A stretch of DNA of 64,000 bases from an uncultured delta proteobacterium. GTDB taxonomy: Bacteria; Myxococcota_A; Polyangia; Polyangiales; Polyangiaceae. Position numbers and translations under genes: made by a program. Below are positions 46,441 to 55,629 of this stretch, piece after piece. Positions within the stretch are counted from its first letter, which is position 1, and each line of letters opens with the position of its first letter. Where the stretch lies: contig CAITIQ010000523.1 in assembly GCA_903892415.1 (NCBI GenBank), forward strand, positions 1 to 64,000. Reading direction: 5' to 3'. Under the pieces are notes generated by a model, which saw only the letters and a list, made by a program, of their open reading frames with translations, did not search any database and had not been told where the DNA came from.

Positions 46441-47360
46441 CTGAGGACCCGACAGCTGCCATTGAACGTGAACTCTTTCTACGTCAGTTTACTCCAGTTC
46501 CTCCACCGAAAGAGGTCGCTCGCGTCATCTCGAGAGCAATGCGAGAGGTGGATCTAGCTGCCGGTACAGTACTGTTCGAGACCGGAGAACCGGCGCGCGA
46601 TCTCTACTTTATTGTTGAGGGTGAGGTCCAACTTGTGGGAGAGACCTCCACCGTCTTTCGTCGGGGGGCCATCGTCGGCATCATCGATGCTAACTCACAG
46701 CGCCCCTACACGCGAAAAGCAGTCGCCCTTTCAAACGTACACTTGTTGATTCTACCCTATAGCGAATGGCTGGACGTTCTTGAGGACTTTCCTGGCTTCT
46801 TTGCCGTTACCCGCGATACCATGGGTGAACTGTTGCATAGGGAGATATCGGCTTTGGCCCCGGGGGGTGGTTTCCCGCCTCCCCCTCCTCTAAATGCAGA
46901 TTCGGCGCCGCTCTCCTTGAGCGTACTTGGGCGCTTGTTGGCGCTGCGCGAGGTACAGATCTTTTCGACCGCGAGCGTCCAAGCATTGATTGAGCTCGCA
47001 GAGAGAAGTCACACCTTGTCGGTCTTGGCCGGTGAAGGCGTCGCTCCCGTAGGTGGTTTATTCGGTAAGCTACTCGTGGTTCTTAACGGAGAAATTACCG
47101 CTCGGCGGGATGGGCCTCCCATGGTCAGTGCGAGTTTTGGCAAACACCAACTCGTTCTGGGCGCCGCTGCATTCGGCGCTAGTGTCAACGAGTACAGGTT
47201 GACTGCCACCCGAGATTCGGTGTTGATGAGCTTGGCGGTGGAGGATCTTGATGACGTGGCAGAGGATCACTTCGATCTTGTGCGGTCATTCCTACGAGCC
47301 ACAGCACTCGAACGAGAGACATTTCTGGCGCGGATGGTAGCTGACTTTCGACAACGCTAA
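46437..47360 (+). CDS. Cyclic-nucleotide-binding-domain (CRP-like) protein
   Basis: 307 residues. The first half is a cNMP-binding beta-roll: VDLAAGTVLFETGEPARDLYFIVEGEVQLV is its usual opening, then FRRGAIVGIID. The phosphate-binding RxA motif is not evident. The second half (about 165-300) has a similar roll (LLVVLNGEITAR, QLVLGAAAFG), probably degenerate. No DNA-binding HTH is visible, so it is a sensor or partner protein, not a CRP regulator. It is translationally coupled to the Npt-like gene. The two are often fused in other bacteria. Confidence 0.8.
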   Translation: MTEDPTAAIERELFLRQFTPVPPPKEVARVISRAMREVDLAAGTVLFETGEPARDLYFIVEGEVQLVGETSTVFRRGAIVGIIDANSQRPYTRKAVALSNVHLLILPYSEWLDVLEDFPGFFAVTRDTMGELLHREISALAPGGGFPPPPPLNADSAPLSLSVLGRLLALREVQIFSTASVQALIELAERSHTLSVLAGEGVAPVGGLFGKLLVVLNGEITARRDGPPMVSASFGKHQLVLGAAAFGASVNEYRLTATRDSVLMSLAVEDLDDVAEDHFDLVRSFLRATALERETFLARMVADFRQR

Positions 47361-47408
47361 TGGGCTCCTCGGCTAGTCAGCTGTGTGTGCGGAGTGTACA
47401 GCCGTCGA

Positions 47409-47573
47409 ATGCTAACGGTACGCCACTTGTATCGGTCGCGGTCGACACGTGTTCTTTGGCTGCTTGACGAGTTGGAGCTCCCTTACATGTCGTTCGCTAT
47501 GACCGCGACCCGAGAACGTTGTTGGCTCCAGCCGCCCTTCAATCTGTGCACGTCCGCTATCATCGAGAGCTGA
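47409..47573 (+). pseudogene. Decayed N-terminal fragment of a glutathione S-transferase
   Basis: MLTVRHLYRSRSTRVLWLLDELELPY matches the GST thioredoxin-fold start. The next GST segment appears in another frame (HVVRYDRDPRTLLAPAALQSVH), and then the first frame returns with TSAIIES, the usual SPxIxES turn. So about 55 residues of a protein of 200 or more remain, with two frame changes and a small gap. It ends at a TGA. The C-terminal helical domain is absent. It lies in the gap between the cNMP and histidine kinase genes. Confidence 0.75.
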
Positions 47574-47747
47574 CATCCAGATGAGTTAGGCCTCTTGTCG
47601 CGAGCTGGTAAACTGAGCGTGCCTGCAACATTACTCCGCTTTTCTCAGCGCGTGCACGCTCGTTCTGCCTATATTCGAGCTGTGGATAAGGGCGGCCCTG
47701 TGGAGCTTGGGTTGAGTCGGGTCAACCTTGAATAAGTAGTTTACGAG

Positions 47748-49268
47748 ATGAGAAAATTGCCCCTTCAACTTGCGGCGCCTGCTCTCGTTGTGATGCTTGG
47801 GCTCGTGGCGGCTGTGGTTGTGGTGGTGCTCGGCCGAAATCAAATCCGGAGAGAGACGGATCTCGAGGCACAACATCGGGCGCGTGTGATTGCTGCTACG
47901 TTGGCGAGTCGGCTGCGCTTCACGTCGCTCGAGGACAGAGAACCTCTTTTGCGAGAGGTTGCGCGCGAAGCCAAGCTAGAGGTTGTGTTGGCCCAATCGG
48001 ATGGCAGCGCAGTTGTAGATGAGAGAAAACACCCATCCACGACTAAACAATTACATGAACTTCTCGTTGCGGGAGACGGGGTGGTTGAGGACGAGCAAGG
48101 TCGATTTCGCTTCGCTAGTCACCCGCTGGGGCCACCCCTGGAGCACCTTTCAGTCATAGCCTTTATCGAGGCACCCAGTGAGCCCGTAGAGGCGCGGGAT
48201 TTCGCGAGCGCAGTGCTAGCTCTTACTGCGCTTTTGATTGGGTTAGCGGTGGCAGTAACCTCCAGCTACGCGCGTGCAGCCAATAGCGAAATTCTCTATG
48301 TCGGCGAGCGAATAAGGGATCTCGCGAGTCGCAAGGCTGGCTTGCGTAAAGAGCAAGATTCCTTGTTGGTGAGCCCTAGGACGCAAGCAAGTGATGTCGC
48401 AATCCCTGTGCGTAGCTTCGATGAGGTGGGGCAGCTTACTGCGGCCTTCAACATCCTTGTAGACCGCTTCACCGCGGCCGAGAAAAGCTACCGCGCTGAC
48501 CTTTCGGAGGCAGCCCAAACCGACAAGGATCGGCTGGAGTTCCTGGCTGGGCTAAGTCACGAACTTCGTACACCCCTGAATGCAATCCTTGGCTTTTCGC
48601 ACGTCCTTGAATCGGAGGTGGACGGACCACTCACGGCAGATACCCGCGAATCGATCGAGGTGATCCGAACGAGTGGCGAGCATCTGAGGACCCTGATTGA
48701 TGATATTCTGGACCTGTCTCTACTCGAAGTGGATCAGCTCAAGTTGAGTCGCGGCGTCGTGGAACTGAGCAAACTCTGTAGCGAGGTTGTTCGTGAGGCT
48801 GGTGCATTAGCGAAGCACAAGGGTTTGCAACTTGCTGTTGAGTCTCCTCAGCCGGTGTACGCTAATGTCGATAAGCGACGGGTACGACAGATTGTCACCA
48901 ACCTCGTGTCCAATGCGGTAAAATTCACCTCTCGCGGTTCTGTTACGGTGAGTCTCGAAACGCGGGGAGACATGGCGATGTTGAGCGTTGATGACACCGG
49001 TCTAGGGGTTCCGGAAAGCGCACGCGTGACAATCTTCGAGGCCTACAAGCAGGTGGCGCAGACACACCTTCGCCATGGTGGTGCGGGTCTTGGCTTGGCG
49101 ACCGTCAAACGCTTGGTAGAGCTCCACGGTGGCGGCGTCTGGGTGGAAACCAATCCGGCTGGAGGGTCGCGATTCGTTGCCACACTACCACTGGCCATCA
49201 ATGCGGAGCACGAGGTAGCAGACGCTAGCCTAACATCGGTATTGCCTCCTCCAGTGAGCAGTTCGTGA
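47748..49268 (+). CDS. Sensor histidine kinase, membrane-bound
   Basis: 506 residues. TM helix near 8-29, a periplasmic domain of about 120 residues, and a second TM near 155-173. A HAMP-like linker follows to about 245. HisKA has FLAGLSHELRTPLNAILGF with His271. The ATPase domain has NLVSNAVKF (N), DDTGLGVPES (G1), YKQVAQTHLRHGGAGLGL (F/G2). All boxes look intact. It is the first of two adjacent kinase genes: the next starts GTG inside its stop (4 bp overlap). No response regulator follows in the operon. Confidence 0.93.
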   Translation: MRKLPLQLAAPALVVMLGLVAAVVVVVLGRNQIRRETDLEAQHRARVIAATLASRLRFTSLEDREPLLREVAREAKLEVVLAQSDGSAVVDERKHPSTTKQLHELLVAGDGVVEDEQGRFRFASHPLGPPLEHLSVIAFIEAPSEPVEARDFASAVLALTALLIGLAVAVTSSYARAANSEILYVGERIRDLASRKAGLRKEQDSLLVSPRTQASDVAIPVRSFDEVGQLTAAFNILVDRFTAAEKSYRADLSEAAQTDKDRLEFLAGLSHELRTPLNAILGFSHVLESEVDGPLTADTRESIEVIRTSGEHLRTLIDDILDLSLLEVDQLKLSRGVVELSKLCSEVVREAGALAKHKGLQLAVESPQPVYANVDKRRVRQIVTNLVSNAVKFTSRGSVTVSLETRGDMAMLSVDDTGLGVPESARVTIFEAYKQVAQTHLRHGGAGLGLATVKRLVELHGGGVWVETNPAGGSRFVATLPLAINAEHEVADASLTSVLPPPVSSS

Positions 49269-51100
49269 GAGCCGCGCTTACGTTCAACAAGATAACCGTT
49301 TTGCAGCAAGGGATCATGGGGCTGACTTCCCTGATCATTCTCTCGTCGTTCGGACCTGTCATGCTACGCATTCACGGTGACCTCGCGGAGCAGGTGGTAA
49401 CGCGGGCTTTTGCGATCGCCGTTGGCGTGATCCTCGCGAGCACTCTCGCTACCTACTCAATAATAAGGCGACATCGCTTTTTGCTTCGCAGCCTCGCCTT
49501 GGGGTCCAACGCAGTCGAAGAGTCTGACGTGGCCCTGTTGCGCTCGGTCCCGCTTCGGACCCTCGTTGTGCATTTGGTAGTAGGTTTTGTAGCTGGCTTT
49601 GTCTTTCTGATGCTGCGACCGCCTGAGCTGGCGGTTGCGGTGGCGAATGAGTTCGTTGTTTTTGGCTGGGTAAGCGCGTTGGCTACGGGGGTGCCAGGAT
49701 ACGTCCTCGTTCAGTCTCGCGTTGGTCGACTGTTGGAATCCTCGCCGCTCGACACCGTTACTAGTCACCTCATTGAGCTCTCGCTGACCGGTGCTCCGAG
49801 ACGCCTCAGCCGCGTCAATCTGGTATTTGCCGTAGTGGCGCCGGTGGCGTTAGTCGGCGTCGGTGGGGTGCTGGCGACCTACGCGCATCTGCGCTCGATT
49901 CATGATGAAAGCCGGGCGGCGACGGCCTTGGCGCTCGGGAGAGGGGTCATAGGAGCGGGGGCTTCGCTGCGCAGTTCTGGCCAGGGGGCCGCAAGCCGAA
50001 CGGCGCGCGACACGGGCTACGAGGTAACGTTGAAAGAGGGCCCTGGGCTTGACTCAAGAGAGCGGGAGCCAGAGGGCACCTTGCTAACGATTGTGTCGTT
50101 GCCCCAGGGTAGTGCGCGAGTGCGCTTTAGAAGCGAACTAGGGTTTCAAATCACCTTTCCGCTCGCTGTTGGAGCAGGTTTGGTTCTCGGCTTAGCGCTG
50201 TTCCTATCACTCGTGTTGGCACGGATTGTCTCTCGGGATGTTGCTCGAGCCACCCAGGAGCTTTCGAGTCTGGGGACGGAGGCCGTACTTCGTGGCGCGC
50301 ACGCTGGAAGTAGTGCGCGTTTTCAGGCGATAGACGAACTGCTCGCGGCGGCTCGGCAGCTTATGGAGCGGTTTCGCGTTTTCGCCGCTGCACAAGAGCG
50401 AACGCTCGAGGCAAAGGAGGTTGCGCAGCGTACCCGTGGCCTGCTCTTTGCGAGCGTAAGCCATGACTTGAAGAGTCCGCTCAACGCGATTGTCGGGTTC
50501 GCAGAGTCCATTGACACGCTGCCACTCAGTTCGGCGCAACGCGAGAGTCTTGAGCTCATTTCGACGAGAGGTCGCGAGTTAGTGGCTTTGATCGAGACAA
50601 TCTTGGATGCCGCACGGGTTGACGCAGGGCAACTTGCATTGACCACTACGGTCGTTGACACGCGAGGATGGTTCGCGGATGCGACACGTCTCGCTAGAAG
50701 GCTATCTCCCGCGACCTCAGAAGTCCGACTGGAACTCGCGGACCTTCATCCCAACGTCGAGGGAGATCCGGTTTACCTTTCGCGCGCGCTCGCGCTGATT
50801 CTCGCTCACGCCATGCGTTCCCCAACTCTCGATGGAGCGCCCGCGCGAGTGGTCTTGAGAGCGTCGTTCGCTAGAAGACTATTGGCTTGTCGTGTTGAGG
50901 TGCAATACGACGAGTCGACCACGTTGACCGATACAGAGCTTCGAGCTCTATTTGAGCAGGGGCTCGCGACCGGTGGGCGCGGGCTGACGTTGGCGCTTGG
51001 TCTTTCCCGAAGCATCATCGAGCTTCATCGCGGCAAGCTGACGGTCGAGAAGGGGTTACGAGAGGCACCATTGGTTGTGATTCTCGTTCCTGTCCCTTAG
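49265..51100 (+). CDS. Membrane histidine-kinase-like protein with degenerate ATPase domain
   Basis: 611 residues from GTG 49265. Several N-terminal helices (near 15-35, 48-65, 100-116, 125-150, 185-205) and another near 296-320 are followed by a coiled linker. HisKA is clear: FASVSHDLKSPLNAIVGF with His400. The ATPase domain is eroded: the N-box Asn region reads ALALILAHAMRS and no DxGxG is present, although GRGLTLALGLSRSIIELH looks like G2. It may accept phosphate from, or dimerise with, the upstream kinase instead of using ATP. Confidence 0.85.
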   Translation: MRAALTFNKITVLQQGIMGLTSLIILSSFGPVMLRIHGDLAEQVVTRAFAIAVGVILASTLATYSIIRRHRFLLRSLALGSNAVEESDVALLRSVPLRTLVVHLVVGFVAGFVFLMLRPPELAVAVANEFVVFGWVSALATGVPGYVLVQSRVGRLLESSPLDTVTSHLIELSLTGAPRRLSRVNLVFAVVAPVALVGVGGVLATYAHLRSIHDESRAATALALGRGVIGAGASLRSSGQGAASRTARDTGYEVTLKEGPGLDSREREPEGTLLTIVSLPQGSARVRFRSELGFQITFPLAVGAGLVLGLALFLSLVLARIVSRDVARATQELSSLGTEAVLRGAHAGSSARFQAIDELLAAARQLMERFRVFAAAQERTLEAKEVAQRTRGLLFASVSHDLKSPLNAIVGFAESIDTLPLSSAQRESLELISTRGRELVALIETILDAARVDAGQLALTTTVVDTRGWFADATRLARRLSPATSEVRLELADLHPNVEGDPVYLSRALALILAHAMRSPTLDGAPARVVLRASFARRLLACRVEVQYDESTTLTDTELRALFEQGLATGGRGLTLALGLSRSIIELHRGKLTVEKGLREAPLVVILVPVP

Positions 51101-51177
51101 TTCTGGCTGGACGTCCCATTTGCGTCTTCGTGGTCAGAGGGGTTGCATCGTTCTGCTGCCTCTGCGAACGGACACGA

Positions 51178-51507
51178 ATGGACGCCGAAGAACTCAAGGC
51201 ACTGCGCAAAGAGCTGGGTGTTACCGCACGGGACTTGGCCGCTGCCCTAGGGATCGAACAGGAAGTCGTTCTCGCCTGGGAACGCGCCGAGCTTTTTCCG
51301 ACCAAACAACATGTCAATGAGTTGCTGAAGCTTCGCGCGCGAGGGGTTGGGGCAGTGCCAAAGGCCGCACGTAAGGGCGCCACCAGCATGCAAGTGCTCG
51401 CCGACCCGGCACTTTGGCAACTCGTACGTAAGCTCATCGCGCACGAGCCCCTGCGCAAGGAGGTGCTGCGTCTGGCCGAGCGCTACGATGACCCGTTGGA
51501 AGTTTGA
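51178..51507 (+). CDS. Helix-turn-helix (XRE/Cro-like) regulator
   Basis: 109 residues from ATG 51178; an in-frame GTG at 51130 is less likely. The HTH reads ALRKELGVTARDLAAALGIEQEVVLAWERAELFPT, the standard XRE shape. A Lys/Arg-rich linker and a C-terminal helical region (LWQLVRKLIAHEPLRKEVLRLAERYDD) follow. It sits 77 bp after the second kinase and may be its output, but no receiver domain is present. Confidence 0.82.
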   Translation: MDAEELKALRKELGVTARDLAAALGIEQEVVLAWERAELFPTKQHVNELLKLRARGVGAVPKAARKGATSMQVLADPALWQLVRKLIAHEPLRKEVLRLAERYDDPLEV

Positions 51508-51588
51508 GGGCTCGTCATGAAGCCTGCCAATCTGCCCTCATGACGATCGGAGCTTGGCAGCGGGCACAAAACTCACCATGATTCCGGC

Positions 51589-52377
51589 GTGACGACGATC
51601 TTCGATCGCCCGGAATTCAATCGCGCCCTTTTCTTTGCCCGTCGGGACAAGTCGCCCAAGCCGCCGGGATCCAAAGATCTGTTTGTCGATGTAGCGGACG
51701 GCGCAAAACTGCACGTTCGGATTCACGATAGACCGGCGACTGAAGCGCTAATTCTCCTGTTTCACGGCAACGGGGAGGTCGTCGCCGACTACGATGAGCT
51801 GGCTGACGTTTATGAGCAAAGGGCTGGTGCTTCGTTGGCAGTCGTAGACTTTAGAGGCTACGGGCAGAGCACCGGCACACCGACGTTGCGCGCATCGATT
51901 GGTGACGCGGCGCCCGTCCTTGATGCGGTCGTCAAGCTTGTACGACGCCGAGCATTGATCGTTATGGGGCGCTCGCTAGGCGGGGCGATGGCCGCAGAGA
52001 TCTGTCGGTTGGAGCGGTCAGAGGTTGCGGGCTTTATCTTCGAGAGCGTCTCCTCTGACTTGGAGGGCGTCGCGAGGCGCAGGCGGTTCGACCTTGGCGC
52101 TCCGCTAACAGCTGATGATTTGGCAGTATTGGATCCGATGCCGAAGTTCAGCCATTGCCATGTTCCAGCTCTGGTTCTTCACGGCGAGGATGATCAGATC
52201 GTCCCCGCTGCCGAAGCGGAGGGGACCTTTTCCGCGTTGCCAAACGCCCACAGAACGAAGGTCTTGTTGCCGGGCTGCGGTCACAATGATCTCTCGCGGT
52301 CCGACATATACTGGGTTGTCCTCAGTCGCTTTGTTGCCTCCATAACGACGCAGGCAAAGTCTCCAGCCAAAGGCTAA
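51589..52377 (+). CDS. Alpha/beta hydrolase
   Basis: 262 residues, GTG start. Core motifs: ILLFHGNGEVVADYDELA, the oxyanion/HGNG turn, GRSLGGAMA (nucleophile Ser in GxSxG), GEDDQIVP (Asp) and GCGHNDL (His). The triad is complete. This is the small cytosolic hydrolase type with esterase- or depolymerase-like members. The substrate is unknown. It ends overlapping the convergent ArsC-like gene by 4 bp. Confidence 0.85.
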   Translation: MTTIFDRPEFNRALFFARRDKSPKPPGSKDLFVDVADGAKLHVRIHDRPATEALILLFHGNGEVVADYDELADVYEQRAGASLAVVDFRGYGQSTGTPTLRASIGDAAPVLDAVVKLVRRRALIVMGRSLGGAMAAEICRLERSEVAGFIFESVSSDLEGVARRRRFDLGAPLTADDLAVLDPMPKFSHCHVPALVLHGEDDQIVPAAEAEGTFSALPNAHRTKVLLPGCGHNDLSRSDIYWVVLSRFVASITTQAKSPAKG

Positions 52378-52736
52378 GTAGCCGCCTTAAGCGCCTCAGC
52401 CAATTGCTTCCAGCCCGGCTCGTCCATTCCTATCGTAGCGCGTTGGCCCATTCGAACGATGGGAGTCTTGAGTAACTGTGGGTCCTGCAAGAATAGTTGA
52501 AGCAGCCGCTCTTCATTGGGCGCGCTGTGCTGTAGACCACGCTCCTTGATGCGTGGTCCCCCACTGTCCAAAAGAGCGTGAAAGCCACCGACGGATCGCG
52601 CCACGCTCGTTAACTCGCCTTTGGACAGAGCCTTCTCTTTGATGTCTATCGAGTGAACTTTGATGCCTCTATCGGCAAAGAACCGTTGCGCTGCGCGAGT
52701 GCCCTTGCACTTGGGAGTGCCAAAGATCTGAATCAC
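52374..52736 (-). CDS. ArsC/Spx-family protein
   Basis: 120 residues, GTG start. The start MIQIFGTPKCKGTRAAQRFFADRGI with Cys10 in the CxGTR context, IDIKEKALSKGEL and RLLQLFLQDPQLLKTPIVRMG match the ArsC/YffB/Spx-like thioredoxin fold. Arsenate reductases need further conserved Arg residues; only some are present, so it could be a YffB-like or Spx-like protein. Cys13 of Spx (CXXC) is absent. Function is not fixed. Confidence 0.8.
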   Translation of the reverse strand: MIQIFGTPKCKGTRAAQRFFADRGIKVHSIDIKEKALSKGELTSVARSVGGFHALLDSGGPRIKERGLQHSAPNEERLLQLFLQDPQLLKTPIVRMGQRATIGMDEPGWKQLAEALKAAT

Positions 52737-52806
52737 GGTTTTATTGTATCAGCACCAGCGGAAAGCGGTGGCGGGAGCGACCACTAGCTAGCTCTGCTCG
52801 GGAACG

Positions 52807-53691
52807 CTACCCAATGGGTACATCGGCTTGGGGGTAGGTTCTCGCGACTGCGTCAATGAGCCCGGCCCTGGCGTCATCGAATCGAAAGCGGATGCCAAGC
52901 GACTTTCGAAAGTTGCTAATCACGCGCTTGCTTCCACTCCGTTCCCGCTGCTCGTTCGGTATGAACGTTGGTGCTGGGGCCCCCAGTAAGCGTGAAAGCT
53001 CTTCGTAGTAGGCGCGCCGCAACAGAGGTTTGTTCGCTACGACGTTAAGAACAGCGGGTGAGTCCAGCTCGCCAACGTCGAGGATGCTCTGCGTCGCATC
53101 GTCGATATGCACCAAATTTAACCACTCGTCGCCCGGGCTCCTGATGACCATTCCGGACATGATATCCGCCTTTGAGCGCAAGAGCCGAGCGGGCCCGTAG
53201 AGACCAGCAAGCCGCAAACTCGTCACGACGCTTCCCGTCCCGCTCGCAAATCTGCTGAGGAGTGCTTCCGCTTTCACGCACGTCATTCCTCCCTCTGTTG
53301 TCGGTAATGTGGGGCTTGCTTCGTCGACGACGGCGCCGCCAGCATCACCGTAAACACTGACGCTCGAGCCGTAGATGATTCGCTTGGGCGGTACGCTGAG
53401 GCTAGCGAGCAATCGTTCGAGACCATGTACCCAAACGGCTTGGCGCGAGCCTTTTTGATCAAACCCAACTAGCCAGATGAGGGTGTCAATGGTTGGCAGA
53501 ATCGGCCACGGGTCCTCGTCACCAAGCGACAGCACGATTGGGAGCAGTCCGTGGCCGGCTAGCAAACGGGCTCGTTCCGCGCTTCGCGTGATGCAGAAAA
53601 CTCTTGCACCGCTAGTAACGAGGCGCGTCGCAACGCGCAGCCCCAAGTACCCGCAGCCTGCAATTAACACCGAGGATCCAGCCATGGTCAT
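52807..53691 (-). CDS. NAD(P)-dependent epimerase/dehydratase-like protein (SDR)
   Basis: 294 residues from ATG 53691, with AGAGGAAG before it. SSVLIAGCGYLGLRVATRL is a GxGxxG NAD(P)-binding start, with TLIWLVGFD and IIYGSSVSVYGDAGG in the extended SDR pattern. The usual YxxxK is replaced by MTCVKAEALL, so Tyr is missing. Later LNLVHIDDATQSIL matches the family. It may be a YeeZ-like protein of unknown role. Confidence 0.83.
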   Translation of the reverse strand: MTMAGSSVLIAGCGYLGLRVATRLVTSGARVFCITRSAERARLLAGHGLLPIVLSLGDEDPWPILPTIDTLIWLVGFDQKGSRQAVWVHGLERLLASLSVPPKRIIYGSSVSVYGDAGGAVVDEASPTLPTTEGGMTCVKAEALLSRFASGTGSVVTSLRLAGLYGPARLLRSKADIMSGMVIRSPGDEWLNLVHIDDATQSILDVGELDSPAVLNVVANKPLLRRAYYEELSRLLGAPAPTFIPNEQRERSGSKRVISNFRKSLGIRFRFDDARAGLIDAVARTYPQADVPIG

Positions 53692-53835
53692 GTCTTCCTC
53701 TGGGGCGAACCTGGCAGGCCGTTCAGCCTTTTCCTCCACAGCAATGAGACGTTTTTGTCGTTGCCCTGGTTCTGCCACTCATCAGGTCGAGCAACGAAGA
53801 CTGGTAGATTGCCAACTGTGGAGCTAAAGAGTCGC

Positions 53836-54258
53836 ATGCCTGTCTCACCGAATGAAGCTGAACGAGAACTCTTCGCCGGGTTGCGCGCGCTCAAGGCTGC
53901 GTGGCCGATGGGCGGATGGAGCTGGGATTCACGGCTTTCAAGTATAGCGTCCTCTTTCGGGGCCCATCACTCAGTCAATGCGCGAAGCGCGATTGAAAAA
54001 GGGTTACCCACGGTTTGGACGCGGGAAACCATTTCCACTGCACCCAGTCGAATTCAGGCGATCGCAGAGCGCTACGAAGGGGTACGAAAAGGGCAGATGC
54101 TGCTCACGGGGGGTCGAGTCGATTCCTTGCTTGCGTTTGGCTTGTGGTGGCCCTGGGAAACCTCGGAGACCGTCTCGCTTAGGGTCGGGCTCGATGAGGT
54201 CGAGGAGAATAGTGCGCAATACGTGCGCTTTTGTGCCATCTTTGGCGTCTCGCTCTAG
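53836..54258 (+). CDS. Hypothetical soluble protein
   Basis: About 140 residues from ATG 53836 (AAAGAG upstream; GTG 53818 is also possible). It begins MPVSPNEAERELFAGLRALK, has a Trp-rich patch (WPMGGWSWDS, WWPWETSE) and an acidic end. No family is recognised. It is divergent from the epimerase gene and 75 bp before an MFS gene on the same strand. Confidence 0.6.
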   Translation: MPVSPNEAERELFAGLRALKAAWPMGGWSWDSRLSSIASSFGAHHSVNARSAIEKGLPTVWTRETISTAPSRIQAIAERYEGVRKGQMLLTGGRVDSLLAFGLWWPWETSETVSLRVGLDEVEENSAQYVRFCAIFGVSL

Positions 54259-54333
54259 CGCGCGACTCAAGGGTTTGCGGGGCATTACCACGAAAGACTT
54301 GACCCCAAGCCACGGCCCGGGCCTGTTGCACTC

Positions 54334-55560
54334 GTGACGTCCAACGCCCGAATCACCGACTCCAACATTTGGCTGATCTACGGCGCGATTCTTCTGTTGG
54401 GGCTTGCGTACGGGATCTCGCTAGCGCTCGTCGGGCTGTTCTTGGACGCCCTGTCCTACACCAAGAGTGACATTGGGAGCCTAGCGGTCTGGTTCGCTCT
54501 AGGCATCGTGTTGCTTTCGATACCCATGGGCTTCGTGATTCGGAGGTTCTCGGCTCGCGCCACGTTGATCGTCAGCTTAGTGGGTTATGCGTGCGCAGTA
54601 GCCGCCTTCCCGCTCATGCCAAACTTTACCTCGATCGCCCTCGTCCGGTTCTTTGACGGCGCCTTTTCCGTTGGCATCTGGGTTAGCTGCGAGACGGTGC
54701 TCCTGTCGAGAGCGAACAAAGACAATAAGGCCTTCGTCACGAGCCTCTACTCCATGGCGATGGCGGTGGGCTATGTACTTGGCCCGCTGCTCGCGCGGGG
54801 CATTGTTGCCCTTGCTCCGATGAAGGTGGCGTTCTTCGTCTCCGGCGCAATCTCCCTGGTGGCGGCTGCGCTCGTGAGCCTGCGCCTTGCTAGTGATATA
54901 CCTGAGACCCATGCTGAAGACGCGTCAGTGAGCGGCGCGCCCTCAACCGTCGCTGCGGCTGCGCGATCAGTCATTTGGCGCATTAAGACCTGCTGTTTTG
55001 CCACCTTTGCCTACGGCTATTTTCAAGCCGCGGTCGTGCTCTTTCTGCCGCTCTATCTGGTACAAGAGAAGGGGATAGAGTCTTCGAGGACCATCATCAT
55101 CCCAGCCTTCTTTGCCGGCGGCATGCTTCTATTTACCAATCTCGCCGGTCGCGTGGGGGACCGTATCGGCCACCTTCCGCTGATGCGGATACTGTCAGTC
55201 GTTGGCGGCGCGATGGTGCTCGGCTTTGTGTTTATCGATTCGTTCTGGGTGATGTGCCTGGCAGTCTTCGTCGCTGGCGCGACGCTCGCTTCGATTTCCC
55301 CTTTGAGTTTGGCTCTTCAAGGGGTGGTCACCAAACCGCACGAATACAGCCGTGCCAACGCCCTCTACAACACGTTCTACGCTGCCGGTATGTTGCTTGG
55401 GCCAGCCATATCGAGCCGAATCTTCGACAAGGCAGGAGGAGTTCCAATGCTCTATCACCTTGCCGCCGTCTGGGTGGCGTTCATCCTGTTTAGCGTCGCG
55501 TTCAGGCGCGATGACCCACGGGTACGCCGATTGGCGCGCGCCAGTCGCGCGGCGGCTTAG
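54334..55560 (+). CDS. MFS transporter
   Basis: 408 residues with about 12 TM helices and a GTG start. The motif-A-like loop after helix 2 reads GFVIRRFSARATL. A second loop in the other half reads NLAGRVGDRIGHLPLM. Late EYSRANALYNTFYAAGMLLGPAISS is characteristic of the YcaD/SetA-like MFS group. The substrate is unknown. It follows a small hypothetical gene. Confidence 0.85.
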   Translation: MTSNARITDSNIWLIYGAILLLGLAYGISLALVGLFLDALSYTKSDIGSLAVWFALGIVLLSIPMGFVIRRFSARATLIVSLVGYACAVAAFPLMPNFTSIALVRFFDGAFSVGIWVSCETVLLSRANKDNKAFVTSLYSMAMAVGYVLGPLLARGIVALAPMKVAFFVSGAISLVAAALVSLRLASDIPETHAEDASVSGAPSTVAAAARSVIWRIKTCCFATFAYGYFQAAVVLFLPLYLVQEKGIESSRTIIIPAFFAGGMLLFTNLAGRVGDRIGHLPLMRILSVVGGAMVLGFVFIDSFWVMCLAVFVAGATLASISPLSLALQGVVTKPHEYSRANALYNTFYAAGMLLGPAISSRIFDKAGGVPMLYHLAAVWVAFILFSVAFRRDDPRVRRLARASRAAA

Positions 55561-55629
55561 TGCTGGCCACGTCTCTCCCCAATAGGCTTTAGGCTTGCCT
55601 CTTGGCGAGAGCTAAAGCAAGAAGAACGC

